A stretch of 64,000 bases of DNA. It comes from Rhodocyclaceae bacterium UBA1310 (lineage in GTDB: Bacteria > Pseudomonadota > Gammaproteobacteria > Burkholderiales > Rhodocyclaceae). The stretch covers positions 18,222-82,221 of the forward strand of contig DBTS01000034.1 in assembly GCA_002307175.1 (NCBI GenBank). The letters run 5' to 3'. The translations under genes and the position numbers were made by a program. Positions 16,025-25,200 of this stretch are shown here, in pieces (within the stretch, counting starts at the first letter, position 1; the number at the start of each line of letters is the position of its first letter). The notes under the pieces were generated by a model, which saw nothing but the letters and a program-made list of their open reading frames with translations, did not search any database and was not told where the DNA came from.

Positions 16025-17725
16025 ATGGCCAAACCACAGAAATATCGCCTGGGTGAGTTGCTGGTGCAGCAGAGCCTGGTCACGACAGCCCAGCTAGAAG
16101 AGGCATTGGTCCAGCAAAAGCTGAGCGGCCGCAAGCTGGGGCGGGTACTCGTCGAGCTGGGGCTGGTGACGGAAGAATCCATTTCCACCGCCATCGCCAA
16201 TCAGCTTGGCATACCGTATCGCGATCTGCGCTCCCAGGAAGTGGATGCCAAGCTCGTCAGTCTCTTGCCCGAAACCATGGCGCGCCGCTTCCGGGCGATT
16301 GTGCTGGCGGATCAGGGGCGCAGCTACCTCGTTGGCATGGCCGATCCTTCCGATGTGTTCGGTTTCGATGAAATCGCGCGTGCCCTCAGACGCGATATCG
16401 AAGTTGCGGTGGTCACAGAAGGCCAGCTCATTGCAGCGGTGGATCGCCTGTATCGCCGCACCAACGAGATCAGCGGCCTGGCGCAGGAACTGCAGCAGGA
16501 TCTGGGCAATGCCTATGTAGACTTCGGTCAGGGCCTTGACGTTGGCGGAGAAGAAGCCCCGGTCGTCAAACTGCTCCAGTCTATTTTTGAGGATGCCTGT
16601 CAGATCAAGGCCTCCGATGTTCACATCGAGCCGCAGGAACTGCGTCTGCAGATCCGTTTCCGCATCGATGGTGAAATGCACCTGCAGACCGAGGTGGATT
16701 CGCGTATCGGGCCGGCGCTGGTGCTGCGCCTCAAGCTCATGAGCGGGCTGGATATTGCCGAAAAGCGCCTGCCGCAGGATGGGCGTTTCAACGTCAAGGT
16801 CAAGCAGCAGAGCGTCGATATCCGCCTCTCGACCATGCCCACGCAGTATGGTGAATCGGTGGTCATGCGTATCCTGGCGCAGAATAGTGGCCTGCTCGAT
16901 CTGAATCGTATCGGTATGCCGGAGGATATGCTGAATCAGTATCGACGCATGATCCGTCACCCTTTCGGCATGATTCTGGTCACCGGCCCGACCGGTAGCG
17001 GAAAAACCACCACGCTGTATGCCTCGCTCTCCGAACTGAACTCACCCAATACCAAGATCATCACGATTGAAGATCCGGTGGAATATCGCTTGCCGGGCGT
17101 CAGTCAGGTGCAGGTTAACGACAAGATAGACCTCACTTTCGCGCGTGTGTTGCGTTCGACTCTGCGGCACGACCCGGATGTTGTGCTGGTCGGCGAAATG
17201 ATTGATCAGGAAACCGCCCAGATCGGTGTGCGCGCCGCCATGACCGGGCATCTGCTGCTCTCCACCCTGCATACCAACGATTGTGCCAGCACCCCGGCTC
17301 GCCTGCTGGATATGGGCGTGCCGCAATTCCTGCTTGCCACCACCCTGCTGGGCGTAATTGCGCAGCGTTTGGTGCGTGTGATCTGTGCCTCCTGCAAGGA
17401 GGAGTATGTGCCTGAACCGATCGAACAGAACTGGTTGCGCCAGGAGCTTGGCCCGCAGGGCGCCATTCCCAAGCTCTGGTGTGGGCGGGGGTGTTCTCAC
17501 TGCAATGGCTCTGGCTTTGCCGGGCGCGAGGCGGTGTACGAAATGCTTGAGATGACACCGGAGCTGGCTGATGGCCTGAATCGCCAGGGAATTGGGGAGT
17601 TTACCCGCCTTGCCCGCCAGCAGCTGATTGGGCGATCCATGCGCACCCATGCGGTGGCGCGCGTGCTGGCGGGGCATACGACGGTGGCTGAAGCCATGCG
17701 CGTGAGCGCCCAGATCGACGATTGA
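16025..17725 (+). CDS. mshE: MSHA pilus assembly ATPase MshE (c-di-GMP-binding)
   Basis: The 566-residue protein is a GspE/PilB-family hexameric ATPase that drives pilus extension. The N-terminus has two tandem MshEN repeats, RLGELLVQQSLV-N5-L-N3-L-N2-Q (from residue 8) and KLGRVLVELGLV-N5-I-N3-I-N2-Q (from residue 36); such repeats bind c-di-GMP. The Walker A motif GPTGSGKTT is near residue 320. The Walker B region reads VGEMIDQET, so the Arg usual in GE(I/M)RD is Ile. A four-cysteine zinc site (CASC, then CSHC) is near residues 460-500. The first repeat has Ser where the second has the consensus Gly. mshG follows after 15 bp. Confidence 0.93.
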   Translation: MAKPQKYRLGELLVQQSLVTTAQLEEALVQQKLSGRKLGRVLVELGLVTEESISTAIANQLGIPYRDLRSQEVDAKLVSLLPETMARRFRAIVLADQGRSYLVGMADPSDVFGFDEIARALRRDIEVAVVTEGQLIAAVDRLYRRTNEISGLAQELQQDLGNAYVDFGQGLDVGGEEAPVVKLLQSIFEDACQIKASDVHIEPQELRLQIRFRIDGEMHLQTEVDSRIGPALVLRLKLMSGLDIAEKRLPQDGRFNVKVKQQSVDIRLSTMPTQYGESVVMRILAQNSGLLDLNRIGMPEDMLNQYRRMIRHPFGMILVTGPTGSGKTTTLYASLSELNSPNTKIITIEDPVEYRLPGVSQVQVNDKIDLTFARVLRSTLRHDPDVVLVGEMIDQETAQIGVRAAMTGHLLLSTLHTNDCASTPARLLDMGVPQFLLATTLLGVIAQRLVRVICASCKEEYVPEPIEQNWLRQELGPQGAIPKLWCGRGCSHCNGSGFAGREAVYEMLEMTPELADGLNRQGIGEFTRLARQQLIGRSMRTHAVARVLAGHTTVAEAMRVSAQIDD

Positions 17726-17740
17726 TAACGGAAACTGCAG

Positions 17741-18964
17741 ATGCCGAGCTACGCTTATCGCGGACGTGATGCCCAGGGGGCACTGGTGAATGGCGCCATT
17801 GAGGCGATGGATAGCCCCTCGGCAGCCGATCTGCTGATGAGCCGTGGCGTGACGCCACTGGAAATCGAGGAGGAAGCCGCACGGCAAAGCCTGCTGGCCA
17901 GTTTCGGGAAGCATTCGCGGCGTGCTATCAGCCTCGAAGACATCATGTTCTTCAGCCGCCAGATGCACACCCTGATCAAGGCTGGCGTGCCCATCCTCCA
18001 GGCGCTTGCGGGGCTGCGTGATTCGGCTACACACCCGGCCTTTGCCGACATGCTCACCAGCCTGCGCGAAAGCCTCGATAGCGGGCGCGAGCTGTCGATT
18101 GCCATGAAGGAAACCGGAGCCTTCAGCCCTTTCTATGTCGCCATGGTGCGGGTGGGTGAAATGACCGGGCGCCTTGATCTCGTGTTCATGCGCCTCTTCG
18201 AGTATCTCAATTTCGAGAAGCAGACGCGTGCGCGCATCAAGGCCGCGCTGCGCTACCCGATGTTTGTGGTGATCGCCCTGACAGCCGCGATGGGCGTCAT
18301 CAACTGGATGGTGATTCCCGCCTTTGCCAAGGTGTTCGACCAGTTTCATGCTGAGCTGCCGCTGATGACGCGCATCCTCATCGGTTTCTCGAAGTTTTGT
18401 ACGAATTATTGGTACATCGTGATTGCGCTGGCTCTGGCAGCGATATTGGGGGCCCGAACCTTTGTGGGCACCGAAGGCGGGCGGCTGTGGTGGGATGAAT
18501 GGAAACTGCGCCTCCCCATCATCGGGCCGACCATCCGCAAGGCCACACTGGCACGCTTTACGCGCTCCTTTGCCCTATCTCTTTCATCTGGTCTCCCCGT
18601 GCTCCAGGCTTTTGCCGTGGTGGCCGAAATCATCGACAACGCCTTCATGATGCGGCGTATCGACCAGATGCGTATCAGCGTGGAGCGCGGTGAGAGCGTG
18701 CTGCGCTCGGCTGCTTCAGTGCGGGTATTCACGCCTGTGGTGCTGCAGATGATTGCGGTGGGGGAAGAATCAGGCGACCTCGATGGTCTGCTGCTCGAAG
18801 TGGCGCAGATGTACGAGGGCGAGGTGGAGTACGAAATCGAAACCCTCTCGGCGCGCATCGAGCCGCTGCTGGTGGTCTGCCTCGGTGCAATGGTGCTGGT
18901 GCTGGCGCTGGGCATCTTCCTGCCGATCTGGGATCTCTCTTCGGCCATGCTGGGCAAACACTGA
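17741..18964 (+). CDS. mshG: MSHA pilus inner-membrane platform protein MshG
   Basis: The 407-residue protein belongs to the GspF/PilC family. It has two copies of the T2SF cytoplasmic domain (about residues 65-190 and 270-390, each with a pattern like FFSRQMHTLIKAGVPILQAL and FTRSFALSLSSGLPVLQAF) and three membrane helices (near 170-190, 220-240 and 375-400). It forms the inner-membrane core that MshE rotates to add pilins. The length matches the family. It begins 15 bp after mshE and is followed by mshF after 5 bp. Confidence 0.92.
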   Translation: MPSYAYRGRDAQGALVNGAIEAMDSPSAADLLMSRGVTPLEIEEEAARQSLLASFGKHSRRAISLEDIMFFSRQMHTLIKAGVPILQALAGLRDSATHPAFADMLTSLRESLDSGRELSIAMKETGAFSPFYVAMVRVGEMTGRLDLVFMRLFEYLNFEKQTRARIKAALRYPMFVVIALTAAMGVINWMVIPAFAKVFDQFHAELPLMTRILIGFSKFCTNYWYIVIALALAAILGARTFVGTEGGRLWWDEWKLRLPIIGPTIRKATLARFTRSFALSLSSGLPVLQAFAVVAEIIDNAFMMRRIDQMRISVERGESVLRSAASVRVFTPVVLQMIAVGEESGDLDGLLLEVAQMYEGEVEYEIETLSARIEPLLVVCLGAMVLVLALGIFLPIWDLSSAMLGKH

Positions 18965-18969
18965 CGTTT

Positions 18970-19449
18970 ATGGCACGCAAAGGGCTAACGGGCTGGCCGG
19001 CCTATGAAATCGGCCTGGGTTTGGTGCTGGCCGCCTGTGTGCTGGCGGTGGTGGCGACACGGATTGACACAATTCTGGAGCAGGCCGAAAAAACGGCGGT
19101 GGAAACCACCATCATGAATCTGCGCAGTGGCCTGCGCCTCGAAAAAGCCCGCCGTACCGTGGCCGGGCAGGCGATGGCGGGGCTGGCCGGAAGCAATCCG
19201 CTGGATTTGCTACAGCTGTCAGCGGCGAATAATACCCGGGTAAAAACGGTAAATTTGTTAAATTCACAAAATTCTGACAGACGGTGGGGGCTCTCTTCCG
19301 ACAACACCTTGTACTATTCGCCCAATAGGGTACGACACCTCAATATGCTGCGAGCCGGTGCCGAAAAGACATTGGCTTGGCAATTGCGCGCAGACCAGTC
19401 CGGGGGACAGGTGGAACTCGTGTCGATCACCCCATACCTGTGGTTTTGA
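18970..19449 (+). CDS. mshF: MSHA biogenesis protein MshF
   Basis: The 159-residue protein has one N-terminal membrane helix (about residues 14-30, LGLVLAACVLAVVA) followed by a pilin-like amphipathic helix and a small periplasmic domain. It lacks the prepilin peptidase Gly-Phe site. Its size and position between mshG and the major pilin match MshF, whose exact role in pilus assembly is not established. Assignment is mainly by context. Confidence 0.7.
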   Translation: MARKGLTGWPAYEIGLGLVLAACVLAVVATRIDTILEQAEKTAVETTIMNLRSGLRLEKARRTVAGQAMAGLAGSNPLDLLQLSAANNTRVKTVNLLNSQNSDRRWGLSSDNTLYYSPNRVRHLNMLRAGAEKTLAWQLRADQSGGQVELVSITPYLWF

Positions 19450-19476
19450 TGAACGCAAGCAAACAAGGAGTCTTAC

Positions 19477-19920
19477 ATGAAGAAGGCGCAAGGTGGTTTT
19501 ACCCTGATCGAACTGGTCGTGGTGATGGTGATTCTTGGCATCCTGGCTGCAGTGGCACTGCCGAAGTTTGTGGATATGGGGTCGCAGGCTCGTATTGCAA
19601 AGATGAATGGGGCGTTGGGGGCTGTGAAATCTGCATCCGTGCTGGCTCATGCACAGTATTTGGCGGGAGGAAGTACTGCAACGAGTATTACTGCTGAAGG
19701 AACTACCATTACCTTGAGTAATGGCTATCCTGCAGCTTCGTCGATTGCGGCAGCCGCCGGGTTGACGAGTACCGATTACTCTATCGGAACTGCTTCAACG
19801 ACCACGCCGATTACCATTACGATTTCTGAATCGAGTACCCGCACGAGTTGCAATATCGTGTACACCGAGGCTACGAGTACTGTGGCTGCTAGCGCTGTTA
19901 CTACAGTTAGTGGTTGCTAA
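19477..19920 (+). CDS. mshA: MSHA major pilin (type IV prepilin)
   Basis: The 147-residue prepilin has a six-residue leader (MKKAQG) cleaved before GFTLIELVVVMVILGILAAV; the +5 Glu required for assembly is present. The hydrophobic helix is followed by a Ser/Thr/Ala-rich head with two cysteines near the C-terminus (TSCNIVY and the final Cys) that should form the D-loop disulfide. A strong ribosome-binding site (AAGGAG) precedes the ATG. A hairpin terminator follows at 19951-19976, which fits the high expression needed for a structural subunit. Only one MshA/MshB-type gene is present. Confidence 0.85.
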   Translation: MKKAQGGFTLIELVVVMVILGILAAVALPKFVDMGSQARIAKMNGALGAVKSASVLAHAQYLAGGSTATSITAEGTTITLSNGYPAASSIAAAAGLTSTDYSIGTASTTTPITITISESSTRTSCNIVYTEATSTVAASAVTTVSGC

Positions 19921-19950
19921 TTCTCTGGATTTTTGTCCATTGGGGTGAAG

Positions 19951-19976
19951 AAGGCTGGGCAGTCCCCAGCCTTTCT
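19951..19976 (+). terminator. Hairpin terminator/attenuator after the major pilin gene
   Basis: A perfect 9-bp stem (AAGGCTGGG at 19951-19959 with CCCAGCCTT at 19965-19973) with a 5-base loop is followed by a short T-rich tail. It lies between mshA and mshC. The tail is weak, so partial read-through into the minor pilin genes is expected. Confidence 0.65.
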
Positions 19977-19983
19977 GAGTGCT

Positions 19984-20460
19984 ATGCTTATGCGGAAAGA
20001 GGTGGCGTTGCACAGTGGAATTCGGGCGCAGACTGGTTTTACATTACCCGAACTTGTTGTCACCATGGTCGTCCTCGGCATTCTCGCCGCCGTAGCGATC
20101 CCCCGTTTTGCAGATCGCAGCACTTTCGATGTCTTCGGCGAGACCGAGCATGTGCGCGAAGCGCTGCGCTTCGCGCAGAAATCGGCGATTGCCAAACGCC
20201 GCACGGTTTGCGTGGGTATCGCCTCCAAGGTGATCAGCCTGTCAGTGTCGACTTCTTTTGGCGGGGCATGTGCCAGCGCCCTCATTGATCCTGCGACGGG
20301 GCAGGCGTTTTCTCAAACCATCAAGCAGGTGAGTGTGGCGGATGCTGCCTTCAGTTTCGACGCATCTGGCACGCCTTCTGCAGCCCAGACGATTGCCGTG
20401 AGTAGTGGCAGCAGCAGCCAGACCATTACCGTCGATGCAGGGACAGGCTATGTGTACTGA
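19984..20460 (+). CDS. mshC: MSHA minor pilin MshC
   Basis: The 158-residue protein has a prepilin N-terminus: a leader of about 17 residues ending in Gly, then FTLPELVVTMVVLGILAAVAI. The +5 Glu is present, but Pro replaces the Ile normally at +4. The head contains two cysteines (TVCVGIA and GACASAL). I chose the ATG at 19984; a TTG at 19933 would overlap the terminator hairpin. It overlaps mshD by 11 bp, so translation is likely coupled. MshC is a minor pilin thought to initiate the fibre. Confidence 0.75.
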   Translation: MLMRKEVALHSGIRAQTGFTLPELVVTMVVLGILAAVAIPRFADRSTFDVFGETEHVREALRFAQKSAIAKRRTVCVGIASKVISLSVSTSFGGACASALIDPATGQAFSQTIKQVSVADAAFSFDASGTPSAAQTIAVSSGSSSQTITVDAGTGYVY

Positions 20461-21013
20461 GCCCTGTGACAAAAAAAAAGGCTTTACGCTCATCGAACTG
20501 GTGGTGTTCATCGTCGTCGTTTCGGTTGGCCTGGCTGGTGTGCTGGCGGCCCTGAACATGACGACGCGCAACAGCGTCAATCCCATGATCCTCAAGCAGC
20601 AGGTGGCGATTGCCGAATCCCTGCTTGAAGAGATCGAGAGCAAGCCCTTCACTTATTGTGATCCCGACGATCCAAATGTCACGACCGCCACCAGCACGTC
20701 GGGATGCACGACGGCGCAGGGTCTCAGTGCCACCAGTGGCGAAAGCCGCTACAGCCAGACCGTGCCGTTCGACAATGTCGGTGACTACAACGGTTTTACC
20801 ATGACGGGTATCCACTCGCCGACTGATGCCAACAATTCAATCACGCGTCTCGGCAATTATTCCGCCAGTATCACCATCACCCAGGTCGGCACAGCGCTGG
20901 GCCTGGCCGATAACACCGCTGCTTTGCGTATCGATGTGAAGGTGATGGCACCCACGCAGAGCATCATCACGCTGACAGGCTACAGGTATCGCTATGCGCC
21001 GAATTCGCCCTGA
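20450..21013 (+). CDS. mshD: MSHA minor pilin MshD
   Basis: The 187-residue protein starts at an ATG inside the end of mshC (ribosome-binding region AGGGACAGG). A leader of about ten residues precedes GFTLIELVVFIVVVSVGLAGV, a standard prepilin signal. The following AESLLEEIESKPF is characteristic of the MshD/PilV-type minor pilins. Two cysteines (TYCDPDD, SGCTTA) lie close together. It overlaps mshO by 20 bp. Confidence 0.78.
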   Translation: MCTEPCDKKKGFTLIELVVFIVVVSVGLAGVLAALNMTTRNSVNPMILKQQVAIAESLLEEIESKPFTYCDPDDPNVTTATSTSGCTTAQGLSATSGESRYSQTVPFDNVGDYNGFTMTGIHSPTDANNSITRLGNYSASITITQVGTALGLADNTAALRIDVKVMAPTQSIITLTGYRYRYAPNSP

Positions 21014-21815
21014 TTCCGCGCGCTTGCCTCACGCTGGTGGCTTCACGCTGATCGAGATGATTGCTGTGATGACCATCACGGGGATTCTCGTGGCGGTGGT
21101 GGCTGTGTTCATCAGCCGCCCGATGCAGGGCATTATCGACACCACGCGGCGTGCCGGCCTTGCTGATGCGGCGGATACCGCTCTGCGGCGCATGAACCGG
21201 GATATTCATAGAGCATTGCCGAACAGCGTGCGTGTCACGCAGAGCGGTAGCAGCTGGTATATCGAATTTCTGCCGGTGCTGGCTGCCGGGCGCTATTGCG
21301 AGGCGGCAGACTGTGGGACTGCACCGCTGGATTTCGCCACGCCCAGCAGCAGTTTCTCCTATGTCGGGCCGCAAGCCACCCTGGCTTCGGGAAGCGTGAG
21401 CACTTCCGAAGTGGCGATCTACAATCTCGGTGTGAGTGGCGCGAACGCCTATGCCGGTGACAACACGGCCGCGCTTTCCGCTATCGGTTCCAACACCATC
21501 ACGCTGGCGGCGAGCAAAACCTTTCCCTATCCCTCACCGGGGCATCGCTTCTTCATCATCGGCATGCCCGTGAGCTATGTCTGCACGCCCGGTGGCAAAC
21601 TGCTGCGCGTCACAGGCTATACCAAGCAGTCTGCGCAGCCCACCACCACGCTTTCCGGCGGCTCGGTTCTGGCCAATAATGTTTCCGGCTGCAACATGGA
21701 TTACCAGCAGAGCGCGATCGATCAGTTCGGCCTGCTGTACATGACGCTGACCCTCACCAGCAACAACGAATCGGTAACCCTGACGCATGGCGTACAGATC
21801 AGCAACATGCCATAA
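20994..21815 (+). CDS. mshO: MSHA minor pilin MshO
   Basis: The 273-residue protein has a prepilin N-terminus with a leader of about 16 residues, then FTLIEMIAVMTITGILVAVV, followed by RMNRDIHRALPNSVRV, typical of PilW/GspJ-like minor pilins. Its head is larger than that of the other minor pilins and contains three cysteines in the middle and C-terminal parts. The start overlaps mshD by 20 bp and the end overlaps mshP by 29 bp, indicating tight translational coupling. Confidence 0.8.
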   Translation: MRRIRPDSARLPHAGGFTLIEMIAVMTITGILVAVVAVFISRPMQGIIDTTRRAGLADAADTALRRMNRDIHRALPNSVRVTQSGSSWYIEFLPVLAAGRYCEAADCGTAPLDFATPSSSFSYVGPQATLASGSVSTSEVAIYNLGVSGANAYAGDNTAALSAIGSNTITLAASKTFPYPSPGHRFFIIGMPVSYVCTPGGKLLRVTGYTKQSAQPTTTLSGGSVLANNVSGCNMDYQQSAIDQFGLLYMTLTLTSNNESVTLTHGVQISNMP

Positions 21816-22281
21816 GTGGCGTGCCGCCCGGTACGCTGCCAAACCGCTTCGCCATCTGGCCGCGCGGGGCTTTGTGCTGGCCAGTGCAATCTTCCTGCTG
21901 GTGATCATGGCCTCGCTGGCTGTAATTATCGCGATGGTCTCCGCCGCAAGCCAGACGACGTCTGCCCAGGATATCCAGGGCGCCCGCGCCTATCAGGCCG
22001 CACGCCTGGGCATCGAGGCCGGGCTGTACGCCGTGCAAGTCAATGGCAGCTGCCCGGGCGGCACGCTGACAGGCATTCCCGGTCTGAGCGGCTTTACCGT
22101 GACGTGGACCTGCACGCTTCCGCCCGTTACCTTTAAGGAGTCTGCTGTGGATCACACTATCTACCAGATCACTTCAACCGCGTGCACAACGGCTGGCAGT
22201 TCCTGCCCTTCCGCCACGGCTAACGAGGTGGCGGGGACGGATTACGTGGAGCGGCAACTAGTGGTGGTGACTGAAAAATGA
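21787..22281 (+). CDS. mshP: MSHA biogenesis protein MshP (PilX-like)
   Basis: The 164-residue protein has a basic N-terminus and a single hydrophobic helix (FVLASAIFLLVIMASLAVII, about residues 29-48) preceded by RG. The helix lacks the +5 Glu, as in PilX/MshP-type proteins. The periplasmic part has four cysteines. It overlaps mshO by 29 bp and shares an ATGA overlap with mshQ. It probably sits at the pilus base or tip with the minor pilins. Confidence 0.75.
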   Translation: MAYRSATCHKWRAARYAAKPLRHLAARGFVLASAIFLLVIMASLAVIIAMVSAASQTTSAQDIQGARAYQAARLGIEAGLYAVQVNGSCPGGTLTGIPGLSGFTVTWTCTLPPVTFKESAVDHTIYQITSTACTTAGSSCPSATANEVAGTDYVERQLVVVTEK

Positions 22282-25200
22282 GGCATTGGCGCGTTCTAGC
22301 GATACTGTGTTTTGTAATGCTGTTTCTCAGTTGGCAGGCGCGTGCGGCCATCACGGTGACAAATGGTACAGCGGCAGCCCAATATGGTGGTTCCAGTCTC
22401 TCTCTCGATACACCCAGCGGAACGGCATCTGGCGATGTTTTGGTCGCCCAAGTTTCAGTTGCGGCGGGCATCACTATTACCGCGCCGACGGGATGGTCGC
22501 TGGTCACCTCTGCCAGTACAGGTTCTTCGAATAGCAATATTACGCAGAATATCTATTACCTGAATGTGAGCGGCACGCCGGCGAGTTCGTACGCCTGGGG
22601 GATTGGTGGCAGATCCTCTCAGATTGCGGTAGGTGCGATGTATGCGGTTCATGGCGCCAATCCCGCCGATTGCGCCTCTGCAGCGACGACCAATTGCGCC
22701 GGCGCGATTCAGGCTGGTGGTGGCAATCAGATGACGGCGCCAAATATTCAGTCTCAGCCGCCGACCTATCCCGCGCAGAGTCTCCGAATGGCTTTCTTTG
22801 GAGCGGCGAACGGCGATACTTACATAGGTATGAATGATTCATCTGCCACCTCCGGCGTTGGCGGTAGAACAGGTTCTGGCACGAATGGTGTCGCCATCAA
22901 TGCTGAATATTATGTGATGGCTTCAGACAGCAATGGTGGCAGTGAAAGCGCTTACCTCTATTACGGCTATTCTGCAGGAAATGCCGGTAGTACGCTGATT
23001 CTGACTGTGCAAACGTTGAACCTGACGTGTTTTTCTGACAACTTCAATCGTACAACGGGGCTGGGAACCGATTGGGGGAGCGCCGTGGTAAGCGGTTCCT
23101 TCACGCCCGCGATTGTCAGTAATCGCTTGCGCATGACCGATACCAAGACCCAGGAGTCGACTGCTGTCAGTTTGCAGCGTCTGTTTCCTGCCGATGGCAA
23201 CTATGTGCAGATGACGTTCAAGTATTATGGGTATGGCGGATCAGGCGCCGACGGGATGGCAGTGATACTTTCGGATAGCTCCTATACGCCACAACCCGGG
23301 GGGTTTGGCGGATCGCTTGGCTATGCACCCAAAGCTTCGACGGGTGCCGCGGGTTTTGCCGGTGGCTGGATGGGGCTGGGCTTGGATGAGTACGGCAACT
23401 TTTCCAACAAGAATGATAGCGGCGCTTGTGCCTCCAGTGCCACCACCTGCCAGACATCAGCCCTGGCGCAGTCGGTGTCGATCCGTGGTTCGCGGGATAC
23501 CTACTATCTGGTGACCGGAACCAAAACCCTGAGCCCCACGGTGAGTAACAACACGGGGCATCTTTACCGTGTCACCGTGGATTCCAGAACCAATTCAACG
23601 GCGAATCCGCAGGCGTACGTCACGGTAGAGCGTGATACGACCGGCGCAGGGACGAGTTACACGACACTCATCAACGCATTCAATATTGCCGGTGCTACTG
23701 GGCAAAAGGCGATTCCCAGCAATTTCATTCTGTCTTTGACCGGCTCCACCGGGGATGCAACCAATACCCACGAGATTGATGATCTGAATGTCTGCGCGAA
23801 GTATATGAACGCCATGACCACCATCAACCACTATCGGTTTTCCATCAATACAACCCCGCTGACCTGCACACCGGCAGCCGTCACCGTCACCGCCTGCATG
23901 GACGCCAACTGCACGACAACCTACACGGCAGACAAGGTTACGGCGACATTGACAGCTACCACCACGAGTGCCAATGGTGATGATGGATGGGTTGGCGGAA
24001 GCACTCAGACTTTTTCCAGCGGGTCTACGCTCTATCTGCGGGAATCCACCGCCGGTACATATACCATTGGGGTAAGTGGTTCTACGCCTTCTCTTCCTGC
24101 TTTCAGCACGGCGACGTCACTTTGTTCAATTAATGGCAGCACCTACACGGCAGCCAACTGCTCGGCAGTGACATTTGCCGATTCGGGTTTGTTGCTGACT
24201 GTCCCAACGCAGACTTCTGGCGTTACCTCGTCAGGCTCCTCCACATTTTCTGTGGCTGCGGTGAAAAAATCGGACAGCAGTTTGTCATGCACGCCGGCTT
24301 TTGCAAGCACCAGCCGTAGCGTCAAGTTCTGGTCCGGCTATGTCAGCCCGTCGACTGGGACAAAAACGCTCGCTGTGAATGGTACTGCGGTTGGCACTTC
24401 CACTGCAGGCGCGACGACCCAGTCACTGACGTTCAATTCGAGCGGTGTGGCGACCGGGCTGACGCTCAACTATGCTGACGCCGGGCAGATTTCGCTGAAT
24501 GCCGAATACGATGGTAGTGCGACGACGAGTGATCGTGGCCTGACCATGACGGGAAGCTCCACCTTCGTGGTCGTACCCTACAAACTTTGTGTTGACAGCA
24601 CGAATACCGGTTGGAACTGCACGGCCTCTTCCACGAATGCACAGACAGCGACGAATTGCAGTGTCTTCACCTCAGCAGGCTCGCCTTTCAATTTGCGCGT
24701 CACCGGGAAAGCCTATTCCTCCGGTATTACCGATGCCTGCTCACTGCCGACAACGCCCAATTATCTGCAGAGTGCGATTCCTCTGACGTCGGCAGTCTAT
24801 GCGCCCACAGGCGGAGCCCCTGGCAGCCTGAGCGCCGCCAGCATCGACATTACCGCCAGTGGCACGGCCACGGTGAGTACCACGGAATCCGAAGTTGGCG
24901 TTTTTACCTTGTCGGCAACCCCTGCTTCTGGCGCCTATTTTGGCCAGACTGCGCCTTCCGGCAGTAATGTGTTTGGCCGCTTCATTCCTTACGGTATTCA
25001 GATCACGAGTGCCCTGGTGAATCGCGGTGATTTGACCTGTTCCACGGCGTCCACTTTTACGTATCTGGGCGAGCCGGTAACAGCGACTGTGTCCTTGTCA
25101 GCAGTGAATAAGGCTGGAGGAGTGACCAGCAATTACACAGGCAGTTTTGCGCGTTTGCCAGTCAGTACGGCAAGTAGCCTGACGAGTACCGGCCTGGCAT

